Assembly: GCF_030551255.1 (NCBI RefSeq)
Contig: NZ_CP130630.1
Span: 10,353,001-10,417,000, forward strand
DNA: 64,000 nucleotides
From: Streptomyces sp. NL15-2K
Lineage (GTDB): Bacteria; Actinomycetota; Actinomycetes; Streptomycetales; Streptomycetaceae
Direction of reading: 5' to 3'
Of the stretch, positions 16,991 through 24,403 are shown piece after piece; position 1 is the first letter of the stretch; each line of letters opens with the position of its first letter. A model generated the notes under the pieces. It worked only from the letters and a program-made list of their open reading frames with translations. It had not been told where the DNA came from and ran no database searches. The translations under genes were made by a program, and so were the position numbers.

Positions 16991-17080
16991 ACCGGCCGTG
17001 TACAGCGGCCCCCCGTTGTTCTTCGAGGGCGTGGGTCCGCGGTCGGCACCGGCGGGTCCTGCCAGGGCCGCGAAGAACAT
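16991..17080 (-). pseudogene. Remnant of an MFS-transporter N-terminus
   Basis: About 30 codons (PSKNNGGPLYTAGSTVF) resembling the start of the MFS protein encoded at 17479-18663 (PKRTMWPLYAAGFTTAF); the DNA ACCGGCCGTGTACAGCGGCC here closely matches TCCGGCCGCGTACAGCGGCC there. The frame then runs into the 3' end of the histidine kinase gene. Residue of an earlier duplication. Confidence 0.45.
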
Positions 17081-17104
17081 GCCGGGGAAGCTCTGAGGTT
17101 CTGC

Positions 17105-17345
17105 TCAGCGGGCGCCGGCGAGTTCGAGGACGCGGTGCAGGTCGTGGGCGGCGGCGAAAGCGCACAGGGCGCTGGCGCCGACCACGGCGGCGGCTGCGGT
17201 CAACGGGAGCAGGGGGACGTGCAGCGGCGGCGAGTAGATGCGCGGCTCGGCCAGCAGGGCGGCGACGCGGCGGGGTATGGGCCCGGCGCCGTGCAGTGCG
17301 GAGCGGCGTCTGCCGAGCAGTCCGAGGACGGCTTCCGGGACGTAG
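17105..17345 (-). pseudogene. C-terminal fragment of an M56-family peptidase (copy 1)
   Basis: About 80 codons ending in a stop at 17105. They read as LGLLGRRRSALHGAGPIPRRVAALL, a Pro-rich segment, then a membrane helix (PLTAAAAVVGASALCAFAAAH) and DLHRVLELAGAR. The N-terminal membrane and zinc-protease parts are absent. Nearly the same sequence recurs at 19392-19766, so this fragment and that one flank the MFS/chrB pair. Confidence 0.65.
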
Positions 17346-17478
17346 TCTGCTCAGACCTTCTCGGCCGTACGCCGCCTCTGCCGCGACGCGGTGCTCCCGC
17401 CTCTGGTCACCAACGTGCCCCGATTGCACATCCAGGGCCGCTGGCGGTCACGGAGGTAGCGGGGCTTGGTCTGTCCGA

Positions 17479-18663
17479 CTACCTGGGTGCCGGTGTGGTC
17501 CGGCGGTGTGCGGTCAGGGCCAGGGCGGGGCCGAGGGCCAGCAGGACGGCCAGGGCGGCGTAGCCGTAGGTGAGGGTGGTGGTGGCGGCGACGGCGCCGA
17601 CCAGCAGCGGGCCGCCGGCGTCGCCGAGTTCGCGGCCGAGTTCGGCTGATCCCATGGTCTGGCCGAGCCGTTCAGGGGGTGTCGTGGCGGCGAGCGCGGC
17701 GAAGCCGAGCGGGGTGATCAGGCCGGTTCCGGCGCCGATGAGCGCGGCGCCGAGCAGCACGCCCGCAAGGCCGGGCAGCATCGCGGCCACCAGCCCGGCG
17801 GCGGTGAGGGCGAGTCCCCATGCCAGTCCGGTGCGTGCCGTGAAACGCTCGGCGTCCAGGGCCTTGCCCGCCCATGGCTGGACCAAGGCCGCGCACAGGG
17901 CCAGTACGGAGACCGCGGCCCCGGTGGCAACCGTGCCGAGCCCGGCGGCGGCCCCTGACACCGGCAGGAAGCCGACCCCGACCGAGAGCGCGGCGGTGGC
18001 GGCGGCCAGCGCGCCCGTCGGGCCGAGGAAGGCGGGATCGGCCAGGCGGCGGGCGAGGTCGAGGACGGTCTGCCGGGCGCGGGGCAGCGGTGGGACGTGC
18101 GGCACGGCGGTCAGCGCCCACACGGCGACGGCCGCGCCGAGCAGGGCCATCACCGTGAACAGCAGCCGCAGCCCGCCCGCCCAGACCAGCACTCCACCGA
18201 GCAGCGGGCCCAGGGTGTAGCCGATCGACTTGTAGAAGCCATACGAGCCGAACGCCCGTCCGTGCTTGGCCGCCGGGTTGAGCCGTGCGACCAGGGAGGA
18301 TGCGGCGGGTGAGAACGCGGAGGCCGCCGCTCCCTGCCCGAGCCTGGCCGCCCACAGCCAGCCGGGGCTGTCCGCGGCCACGTACGAGGCCGAGGCGAGC
18401 GCGAAGCCGAGCAGCCCGCCGATCATCACCGGGCGGGCGCCGATCCGGTCGGCCAGCGTGCCGAACAGCGGCTTGAGGAGAACCTCGGCGCCGTCGTACA
18501 GGGCGAGCAGCCCGCCCAGGACCAGCAGCGAGGTGACCGCGTCGTCGGAGAAGCCGCCGAGGTTGGCGGCGATGCCGTGGGCGCCGAAGGCGGTGGTGAA
18601 TCCGGCCGCGTACAGCGGCCACATGGTGCGCTTGGGCGCGGAAGCTGCTGCCTGCGCGGTCAT
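17479..18663 (-). CDS. Major facilitator superfamily transporter (chrB-linked)
   Basis: 394 residues with about 12 membrane helices. Motif A between helices 2 and 3 reads KPLFGTLADRIGARPVMIGG; other hallmarks are RLGQGAAASAFSPAASSLVARL (helix 4-5 region) and YGFYKSIGYTLGPLLGG. Twelve-helix drug or metal-oxyanion exporters look like this; the substrate is not readable. ATG at 18663 overlaps the stop of the ChrB-like gene by four bases, so the two are an operon. It probably exports the metal oxyanion or toxicant that ChrB responds to. Confidence 0.85.
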   Translation of the reverse strand: MTAQAAASAPKRTMWPLYAAGFTTAFGAHGIAANLGGFSDDAVTSLLVLGGLLALYDGAEVLLKPLFGTLADRIGARPVMIGGLLGFALASASYVAADSPGWLWAARLGQGAAASAFSPAASSLVARLNPAAKHGRAFGSYGFYKSIGYTLGPLLGGVLVWAGGLRLLFTVMALLGAAVAVWALTAVPHVPPLPRARQTVLDLARRLADPAFLGPTGALAAATAALSVGVGFLPVSGAAAGLGTVATGAAVSVLALCAALVQPWAGKALDAERFTARTGLAWGLALTAAGLVAAMLPGLAGVLLGAALIGAGTGLITPLGFAALAATTPPERLGQTMGSAELGRELGDAGGPLLVGAVAATTTLTYGYAALAVLLALGPALALTAHRRTTPAPR

Positions 18664-19226
18664 ATGTCCTGCCCCGGGGTCTGGTGCAGGGCGGCGAAGA
18701 CGCGTTCCGCGTAGTCCTCGCAGGCCGCCGCGCACTGCTTGAGCCGTTCGCCCGCGCGGGCCGCCTCCGGCGAGCCGAAGACGTCCCGTGCCGTCAGATC
18801 CCGGTGCCAGCGGCGCAGCCGCTCCAGGCTCTGCTCTTCCTCCTCCAGCTCGGCCAGGGTGTACTTGGCCTTGCGGATCTCCTTGGCCAGCTCCGCCTCG
18901 TACTTGCCGCAGTCGGCCAGGAACTCGGCCCAGTCCTCGGCCCGGGCGGCGGCGAACAGCTCTTTGAGCCGTGCGGCGTCGGCGCCCGTGCGCCCACTGG
19001 CCGCCAGCGTCACCACCTCGCCGCCGGCCTCACCGGCCAACTGCGCGGCGCGCGCGAGGCCATCGGCGAACACCGGAACGTCGGGAACCGCCCAGGCACC
19101 CTGGCCCAGGGACAGCGCGCCGATCCGGCGCAATTCCCGCCACACGGCCACGCGGTGCCGGGAGGGGGCGGCGGGAAGCCGCACCAGCAACACCACCCAG
19201 GAAAGAGAGGGGCAATCATCAGTCAC
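18660..19226 (-). CDS. ChrB-type (chromate-resistance N-terminal domain) protein
   Basis: About 188 residues. The opening WVVLLVRLPAAPSRHRVAVWRELRRIGALSLGQGAWAVPD is characteristic of the ChrB N-terminal domain, a metal-responsive regulatory module of chromate and arsenic loci. A charged helical region with EEEEQSLERLRRW follows. The C-terminal oxidase-like ChrB domain is absent. I choose GTG at 19226: no ribosome-binding site is seen and a TACATT (-10-like) lies eight bases upstream, suggesting a leaderless transcript. The imperfect dyad GTAGCGATTGTTAC (19237-19250) overlaps this promoter and could be its operator. Confidence 0.75.
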   Translation of the reverse strand: MTDDCPSLSWVVLLVRLPAAPSRHRVAVWRELRRIGALSLGQGAWAVPDVPVFADGLARAAQLAGEAGGEVVTLAASGRTGADAARLKELFAAARAEDWAEFLADCGKYEAELAKEIRKAKYTLAELEEEEQSLERLRRWHRDLTARDVFGSPEAARAGERLKQCAAACEDYAERVFAALHQTPGQDI

Positions 19227-19391
19227 GCAGCTGAATGTAGCGATTGTTACTTCTGTATGGGTGGCGGGCGCTACGGGCTGCGGCTGCTGCGGGCGTCCGG
19301 GGTGGCTTCCAGGCTCCGACGGGTTCCGGCAGGAGAGGGAGCGGGCGGCGCTCAAGGGCTGCAGGGCGTCGGGCGGCGGCAGGGGGCGCGA

Positions 19392-19825
19392 TCAGTGGAC
19401 CCCGGCGAGTTTGAGGACCAGGTGCAGGTCGTGGGCGGCGGCGAACGCGCACAGGGCGCTGGAGCCGACCACGGCGGCGGCTCCGGCCAGCGGCAGCAAG
19501 GGGAGGTTCAGCGGCAGGGCGTGTGTGCGGGGCGGTTTGAGCAGGGCGGCGACGCGCCGGGGGATGGGGCCGGCGCGGTGAAGCGTGCTGCGGCGGCGGC
19601 CGAGCAGGCCGAGCACGGCGTCGGGCAGGCGCCTGCGGGGTCGGTGGTGGGCGGTGGCCAGGGCGGCCTTGCCGACCGCGCGGGCGACCTGGCGGCGGTC
19701 GCCGCACACGGTGGCGGCACGCTCGTCCGCCCAGCGTTCGACGGTGTAGGCGACCGTGGTGGCCACCGGGCGCAGCAGCGGGTTGCAGGCGGCGGCCAGG
19801 TGGGCGGCGGCGACGAAGGCGCGAG
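19392..19825 (-). pseudogene. C-terminal fragment of an M56-family peptidase (copy 2)
   Basis: About 140 codons. FVAAAHLAAACNPLLRPVATTVAYTVERWADERAATV is the region after the HExxH helix of M56 proteases and is intact; DAVLGLLGRRRSTLHRAGPIPRRVAALL and a final membrane helix follow. Everything N-terminal of the third zinc-ligand region is gone: near 19825 the homology changes abruptly to a fragment on the other strand (LYLLTAAAVLATTLVARHLHRRRTT, 19823-19918). Paralogous to 17105-17345. Confidence 0.65.
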
Positions 19826-19826
19826 C

Positions 19827-20430
19827 TGTACCTGCTCACCGCCGCGGCCGTCCTCGCCACCACCCTCGTCGCCCGCCACCTGCACCGACGCCGCACAACT
19901 GCCGCCGAGCACCACTGAAGCGCGCCGCCCAGGAACCCACCCGCCGTCCTGGCCAAGACCGGCCACTTCCCGGCCTCGTACCACGCCCGCACCTGGACGC
20001 GCCCACCTGCGCCAGGGCACCGGCTTCACCTCCTTCAACAGTCTCCAAGAGCTGGGAAGGACGGCGACCACACCCTGATGCCCGGGGGCAGCTGTCAGCC
20101 CGCACATTCCGGCCGACCAGGAAGGCCCCCGCCCCCGATGACCCGGCCCAGGGGCAAGCTGCAGGAGCAGGCGACCGAGCTGAGAGCCGACCGCATTGTT
20201 CTCTTCTCCATCGGCTCCGGCGCAGCGCAGGCGGCGCCGACTCCCTCTCTTCTTGGCCCTGACCGGTGGTATTCCTGCCCCTGGGATCAGTGGCTTGATT
20301 CCAACCTGAAGTAGCAGGTCACAGCTCTGGTGTGGGCGGTGGGTGGGGCACTCCTGCTGGTGAATACGGTGATCGCTGCGGGGTGATCGTCCGTCACCGG
20401 GAGATTCAGCCTCGCGGAACTGCTTCGGCG
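19827..20430. other. Gene-poor stretch with short remnants
   Basis: No intact gene. 19827-19918 (+) encodes the tail of a membrane protein (a hydrophobic helix plus RHLHRRR). 20139-20314 (+) is open for about 58 codons (GKLQEQATELRADRIVLFSIGSG) but lacks family resemblance or a clear ribosome-binding site. The rest looks like scrambled fragments. Confidence 0.4.
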
Positions 20431-20439
20431 GCCTCCAGC

Positions 20440-20564
20440 CGAGCCACCTCCGCGTCGATCTCTACCGCCGCTGCTCCACCGGCGAACACCATCACCTCGT
20501 CTGCCGGGTCTGCGGCAAGGCGGTCGAGGTCGAGCGCCCCGCGGCCGCGGCGGCAGAGGACTGA
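20440..20564 (+). pseudogene. Remnant of a Fur/Zur-family regulator
   Basis: About 40 codons ending at 20562-20564: HLRVDLYRRCSTGEHHHLVCRVCGKAVEVERP. This is the central metal-binding hinge of Fur/Zur proteins (HHHLVC-x-x-C). The DNA-binding domain and second CxxC pair are missing. The DNA just upstream (20424-20462) instead matches part of the coiled-coil gene at 22036-22515, so the remnant was created by a junction between unrelated genes. Confidence 0.6.
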
Positions 20565-20572
20565 GAAGGGGT

Positions 20573-21094
20573 TCAGACACGGGGCAGATGGCGGCTCACG
20601 AGGACACGCAGCCGCTCCGCGTCCCGCGAAGAGCGCAGCCCGCGCTTGGGTAGCACCTCCACGAGCAGGATGTTCGGGTCGCGGCTGAGCAGCACCACAT
20701 GGTCGCGGGTCTCGCGGTAACCGCGGAAGACTGACCAGCGCTGTACGAGCGTCGCGTGCGCGGTCTCGGCCGCGATCCCCGTCTCGCTCACGGACGTGCG
20801 GTACTCGCCCTGCCAGGAGACTGTGCGCAGCGCGTGGTGGGCCTGGAGGTGGGGGATCGACCAGATCAGGGCGGCGCAGAAGACGGCGGTCACGAACGAC
20901 TGCGCGGAGCTTTCCGGTGCGGTCACCACCAGCACGGCGCCGGCCCCGAACAGCCCCGTGAAGCCCCACCGGACCAGGTGGAGGCGCCGACGGCGCTCAC
21001 GCACCCGGACGCCCGCGAGGAAGTCGGCGCGCGTCGGCCGGTAGACCAGCTCGACCGTGTCCTGTCTTCCGTCCCGCCCCATGTCCACGACCAT
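20573..21094 (-). CDS. YcxB-like membrane protein
   Basis: 173 residues. An N-terminal basic segment is followed by two adjacent membrane helices (WGFTGLFGAGAVLVVTAP; SFVTAVFCAALIWSIPHL) and a C-terminal domain with EYRTSVSETGIAAETAHATLVQRWSVFRGYRETRDHVVLL, the YcxB-like layout. Function is not known for the family. An internal Met (fifth codon) is an alternative start. It lies next to the IS5-type transposase with no sign of operon structure. Confidence 0.7.
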   Translation of the reverse strand: MVVDMGRDGRQDTVELVYRPTRADFLAGVRVRERRRRLHLVRWGFTGLFGAGAVLVVTAPESSAQSFVTAVFCAALIWSIPHLQAHHALRTVSWQGEYRTSVSETGIAAETAHATLVQRWSVFRGYRETRDHVVLLSRDPNILLVEVLPKRGLRSSRDAERLRVLVSRHLPRV

Positions 21095-21143
21095 GAAACG
21101 GGATCGTACTGCCCATGCCGGCTGCCGTGATCAGCTACGTCCG

Positions 21144-21983
21144 TCAACGCTGGATCTCGCCGTTCGTCAGCACGAGGAGAGCCCGCAGGAGCGTGGTCGC
21201 GTGGCGGGCGTCGATGCGGACCTTGGTGAGGATCCGCCAGTTCTTCAGGTCTGCGAAGCCGTGCTCGTTCGCCGCTCGCTCGCGGCTGACCAGCCGGTTG
21301 GCCTCCTTCAGGGCGGCGGTGAGGGGATGGCCGCGGGTCGCTTTGCGGCCGGTGACGATCACCGGGTCGTCGGGGTCGTCGTCCAGACCGACGAAGCCGA
21401 GGTCCGCCAGCGCCCCGAGGCCGGCCTCCCGCAGGTGGGTGGTGATCTTGTTGTGGCGGGCGGCGGTGATCTCCGAGGAGCGCCCCGGCTTCGCCGCCGA
21501 GATCCACACCAAGTTGCCCTTCTCGTCGGTCAGGGCGAGGAACAGCAGGCCGTGGGTCTTGTGCTTCCCGCTGTAGTTCGGCCGGTTGGCATCCCCGGTG
21601 CGTCGGCGAGTGCGGACGAGAGTGCCGTCGAGCAACACAACGACGCCACCCTTCCGGGCGATTTTCTTCAGGGCGCGGTCCAGGCGCGGGGCCCCCGCGG
21701 CGAGCAGGCCGGTCACTTCCAGAAGCCAGCGGCGCACGGTGGACGCGGAGATGCCGTTGCCACCCGCCATGTCGGAAAGCCGCTGGTCGTGGCGGAGGAC
21801 GGCCAGGACGATCAGGGCGATGCGGCCGGGCGGGAGCTTGCGCCAGCGCGAGCGGATCTTCTTCAGATGGCCGCGGATCAGGCCGGAGACCAGGTCCAGG
21901 GTGGCGCTCGACAGCGGCAGGCGGCACTGGTAGACAAGCCCTTCAGTGCCCTCGGCGGGGCGGTTGTTCCTTCGCATGGGCAC
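21144..21983 (-). mobile_element. IS5-family-like DDE transposase
   Basis: 279 residues. An N-terminal helix-turn-helix (RIALIVLAVLRHDQRLSDMAGGNGISASTVRRWLLEV) is followed by a DDE_Tnp_4-type nuclease domain: first Asp in VVVLLDGTLVRTRR, second Asp in ALADLGFVGLDDDPDD, Glu in ERAANEHGFADLKNWRILTKV. The common HKTHGLLFLALTD segment is present. The frame is full length, so the enzyme may be active. I could not define terminal inverted repeats with confidence: CTGCCCATGCC (21110) and GCATGGGCAC (21975) are weakly complementary but too close to the gene. Confidence 0.8.
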
Positions 21984-22035
21984 CCCAACTCCCGTCGGGT
22001 GCCTGCGCGTTACGCCGAAATCCGGCCGCGGCCGG

Positions 22036-22515
22036 TCAGACCGCTGGCTGCGGCAGGGCGGTGAAGCGGCCGGCCGGGGTGCGATGCAGCCAGCCCCGGT
22101 CCGCCAGGCGCCTGAGCTTGTCGCGTACCGGTTCGACCTGCCCGGGCTGGGTGCCCCTGCCGAGCTGGATGCTGACGTCCTTGGCCGGGACCGGTTCCGA
22201 AGCCGCGGCCACGATCTTAATGATCGCCTGGTAGCCGGCGGGCAGCGCGCTCTCGTCCACGCCCGGCTCGCGGTGCGGGATCAGTAGCATCCCACCTGCA
22301 CCCGGAGTCGTCGTCACTCGCTCCAACTCCTCAGCCACGGCCGGGTCGTCGGCCTGCCCGTTTCGCTCGGCCTCGATGAACTGTCCGATCACCACCTCGG
22401 CGGCCTCCAGCCGGGCCACCTCGGCATCGACTTCGGCGAGCTCCTTACGCAGCCGTTCGGCGCGATCGGCCAGCACGACCCTCCGCTGCATCACCCAGGT
22501 CAGCACGTCCGCCAC
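22036..22515 (-). CDS. Hypothetical coiled-coil / winged-helix protein
   Basis: 159 residues, family not recognised. Residues 1-55 form a long amphipathic helix (RAERLRKELAEVDAEVARLEAAEVVIGQFIEAE). Residues 95-155 look like a winged helix (YQAIIKIVAAASEPVPAKDVSIQLGRG...PVRDKLRRLADRGWLHRTPAGRFTAL). It lies just upstream of the IS5-type transposase in the same orientation, but translation coupling is not evident. A piece of its coiled-coil coding sequence is duplicated at 20424-20462. Confidence 0.6.
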   Translation of the reverse strand: MADVLTWVMQRRVVLADRAERLRKELAEVDAEVARLEAAEVVIGQFIEAERNGQADDPAVAEELERVTTTPGAGGMLLIPHREPGVDESALPAGYQAIIKIVAAASEPVPAKDVSIQLGRGTQPGQVEPVRDKLRRLADRGWLHRTPAGRFTALPQPAV

Positions 22516-22781
22516 CAGCAGCCCCCTCCCACCCAGCTCTCCTTGGAGCCTAGGAACATTCCGGACTCAGCATTGCGATTCCGGCGAACCGGCAACGCGC
22601 CGAATGATCACCTGCTAACGATCACGCCCACGACCGGCACGAGCCCCCCAGCCCCGGCCCACGCCAGCACCGGGACCAGCGAATTCAGGTTGAACAACGC
22701 TCATTGATACTCCGTCAGAGGAGCAGCTCAGGCGCAACTTCCGAGAAGCATCCCTGAAGCGTGGCTGCTGCTGGGCGTCGG

Positions 22782-23137
22782 TTACAGGCGCTTCGCTGTG
22801 CGGTCGCGCAGCAGCAGCCACTGACTCGCGTCGGCGTCGCCTGAGCGCGCTGCCGGTCCATGCAGCAGCACGGCGTAAGCCGTCCTCTCCGCCGTGCCCG
22901 GGGCGCCATACTGGCCTGGCGCCTCCGGGGCAGCAGCAGCCACTGACTCGCGTCGGCGTCGCCTGAGCGCGCTGCCGGTCCATGCAGCAGCACGGCGTAA
23001 GCCGTCCTCTCCGCCTTGTTCGGGGCGGCATACTGGCCTGGCGCCTCCGGGGTCGGGAATGACCTCGTCATGCCTTTCCAGGCCTTGTACGCGTTCGGAG
23101 TGCTGAGCATCGGCCCTCCTGGGCTCAATAGGGTCAT
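22782..23137 (-). pseudogene. Small gene disrupted by a 122-bp tandem duplication
   Basis: Reading left from ATG 23137 (or 23110) gives MLSTPNAYKAWKGMTRSF, then PEAPGQYAAPNKAERTAY and SGDADASQWLLL. In the leftmost repeat copy the same SQWLLL continues in another frame as RDRTAKRL and stops at 22782. Because the repeat unit (122 bp) is not a multiple of three, the duplication throws translation out of frame. Removing one copy gives a protein of about 70 residues. No family recognised. Confidence 0.5.
22809..23052. repeat. Tandem duplication, two 122-bp units
   Basis: Unit 1 is 22809-22930 and unit 2 is 22931-23052. Both start CAGCAGCAGCCACTGACTCG and end GGCGCCTCCGGGG. They differ only in a few positions around 22894-22907 (CGTGCCCGGGGCGCC against CTTGTTCGGGGCGGC). 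Recent slippage or unequal crossing-over is implied. Confidence 0.9.
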
Positions 23138-23751
23138 GCAGTGAAGTACACGCAGGTACTGCTTCTCCCGCGGTGTCTTCTCGTGCCTGACGCGGGAGGC
23201 ATGAGGCAGGGTCGTTTCAAAGTCCTGTTTGCGGGTGATCGTGCAGGTCAGGCGATGCCGCCTAGGTCGAGCGGCATGTTGAAGGGGTCGTGGCCGCCGA
23301 GGTCCGGGCTCTGGGCCTGAGTTGGGGGTGCTTCACGTCGAGCTGCGGCTGACGGCGAGCGGTCCCCGCGTGATCGAGGTCAAGGGCCGGCCGCCGGCGG
23401 CTCGCGGGCCGTACCGTCGCACGACGCAGGGGGCTCCGGGATGGTCGCCGCCTACGGAATCACCACCGCGCACGCGGCACAGGCGTCGGCGAGCTGCCAG
23501 GTCCGCCCCCGGTCCGCCCGGATCAGCACCAGTTGCTCTGAGCCTCGCTCTCGCCCGGGCCTGGAGCCAGGAGCTTCGCGGGGCCGCCGTGGAGAAGGAG
23601 TGCGAGCGGCCTTGCGGCATCGTGTCCACCGCTCTCCGCTACCTGCGCGAAGCAGGAGAGGGCCGCAGGGCAGGCCGGATCGAGCGAGACCTGAACGGGA
23701 GGTAGCTCAAGTCGGTGGGAGTGTCAGTGGTCGCCGCCATACTCAGAAGAT
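23138..23751. other. Gene-free stretch with an ATP-grasp remnant
   Basis: Upstream of the CBASS locus I see no intact gene. About 25 codons at 23323-23400 (+), VLHVELRLTASGPRVIEVKGR, resemble the last strand region of an ATP-grasp enzyme (the HVE...RVIEVN segment) but stand alone. The promoter of the CBASS operon should lie in the last 100 bases. Confidence 0.4.
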
Positions 23752-24403
23752 GTGCAACTGACGTTCAGGCGCATGTCCAGGAGTCCTCGACCGAGTAGGA
23801 ACGAATTGACACCCGAGAGCGACGCGGTGCCTGACCGCGACCCGTACCTTCTGGCGCAGATGCGAGAGGCCTTCGGGCGCGTGGTCTACAGCCACAAGAC
23901 CCATGAGAAGCAGGCGGACATCTGCTTCACCAAGCACCGGTGGCAGCAGGGCGTCCTCATTGCTCTCACCGCGATCAGCTCGGGCACCTTCCTTGCCGCG
24001 GTGGTCGGCCTGCTCGGCAACGCAGTGCTGACGAGCATCGCGACCTCTTCTATCGCGCTCCTGGTCAGCTGGATGAGCCTTGGGGACGCAGACCTTCAAG
24101 TTCGAGGAGGAGTCCGAGGCCCACCGCGGCATCGCCTCTCGGCTGTGGGACGTCCGGGAGTCCTACATCTCCCTCATCGCCGACCTGATGTCCGGCACCG
24201 TCTCCAACGCGGAGGGCCGAGAGCGGCGAGACGAGTTGCAGCAGGCCGCGCGCGACGCCTACGCCGACGCGCCCAGGACGAGCAACAGGGCGTTCGAGCG
24301 CGCCCAGGGCGGGCTGCAGAACAACGAGGAGATGACGTTCACCTCGCACGAGATCGACCTCTTCCTCCCCGAGGCGCTCCGGCTCGGCGAAGGCGAGGCA
24401 TGA
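23752..24403 (+). pseudogene. SLATT-domain CBASS membrane effector gene with a one-base frameshift
   Basis: The first part (23752 to about 24080) encodes a cytosolic helix (YLLAQMREAFGRVVYSHKTHEKQADICFTKHRWQQ) and two membrane helices (GVLIALTAISSGTFLAAVVGLLG; AVLTSIATSSIALLVSWMSLG). Homology continues in the +1 frame from about 24080 (TQTFKFEEESEAHRGIASRLWDVRESYISLIADL ... NNEEMTFTSHEIDLFLPEAL), ending in TGA at 24401-24403. The shift falls at a GGGG run (24080-24083); one G fewer restores a single protein of about 216 residues. SLATT proteins are predicted pore-forming effectors activated by cyclic nucleotides. The stop overlaps the CD-NTase start (ATGA). Start codon uncertain: GTG 23752 or ATG 23773. 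Confidence 0.72.

Noticed and set aside
23248..23377. A minus-strand peptide tail DLGGHDPFNMPLDLGGIA near an ATP-grasp remnant, resembling a RiPP precursor
   Set aside because: There is no start codon other than the Met within the last nine residues, no ribosome-binding site, and the ATP-grasp piece is only about 25 codons.
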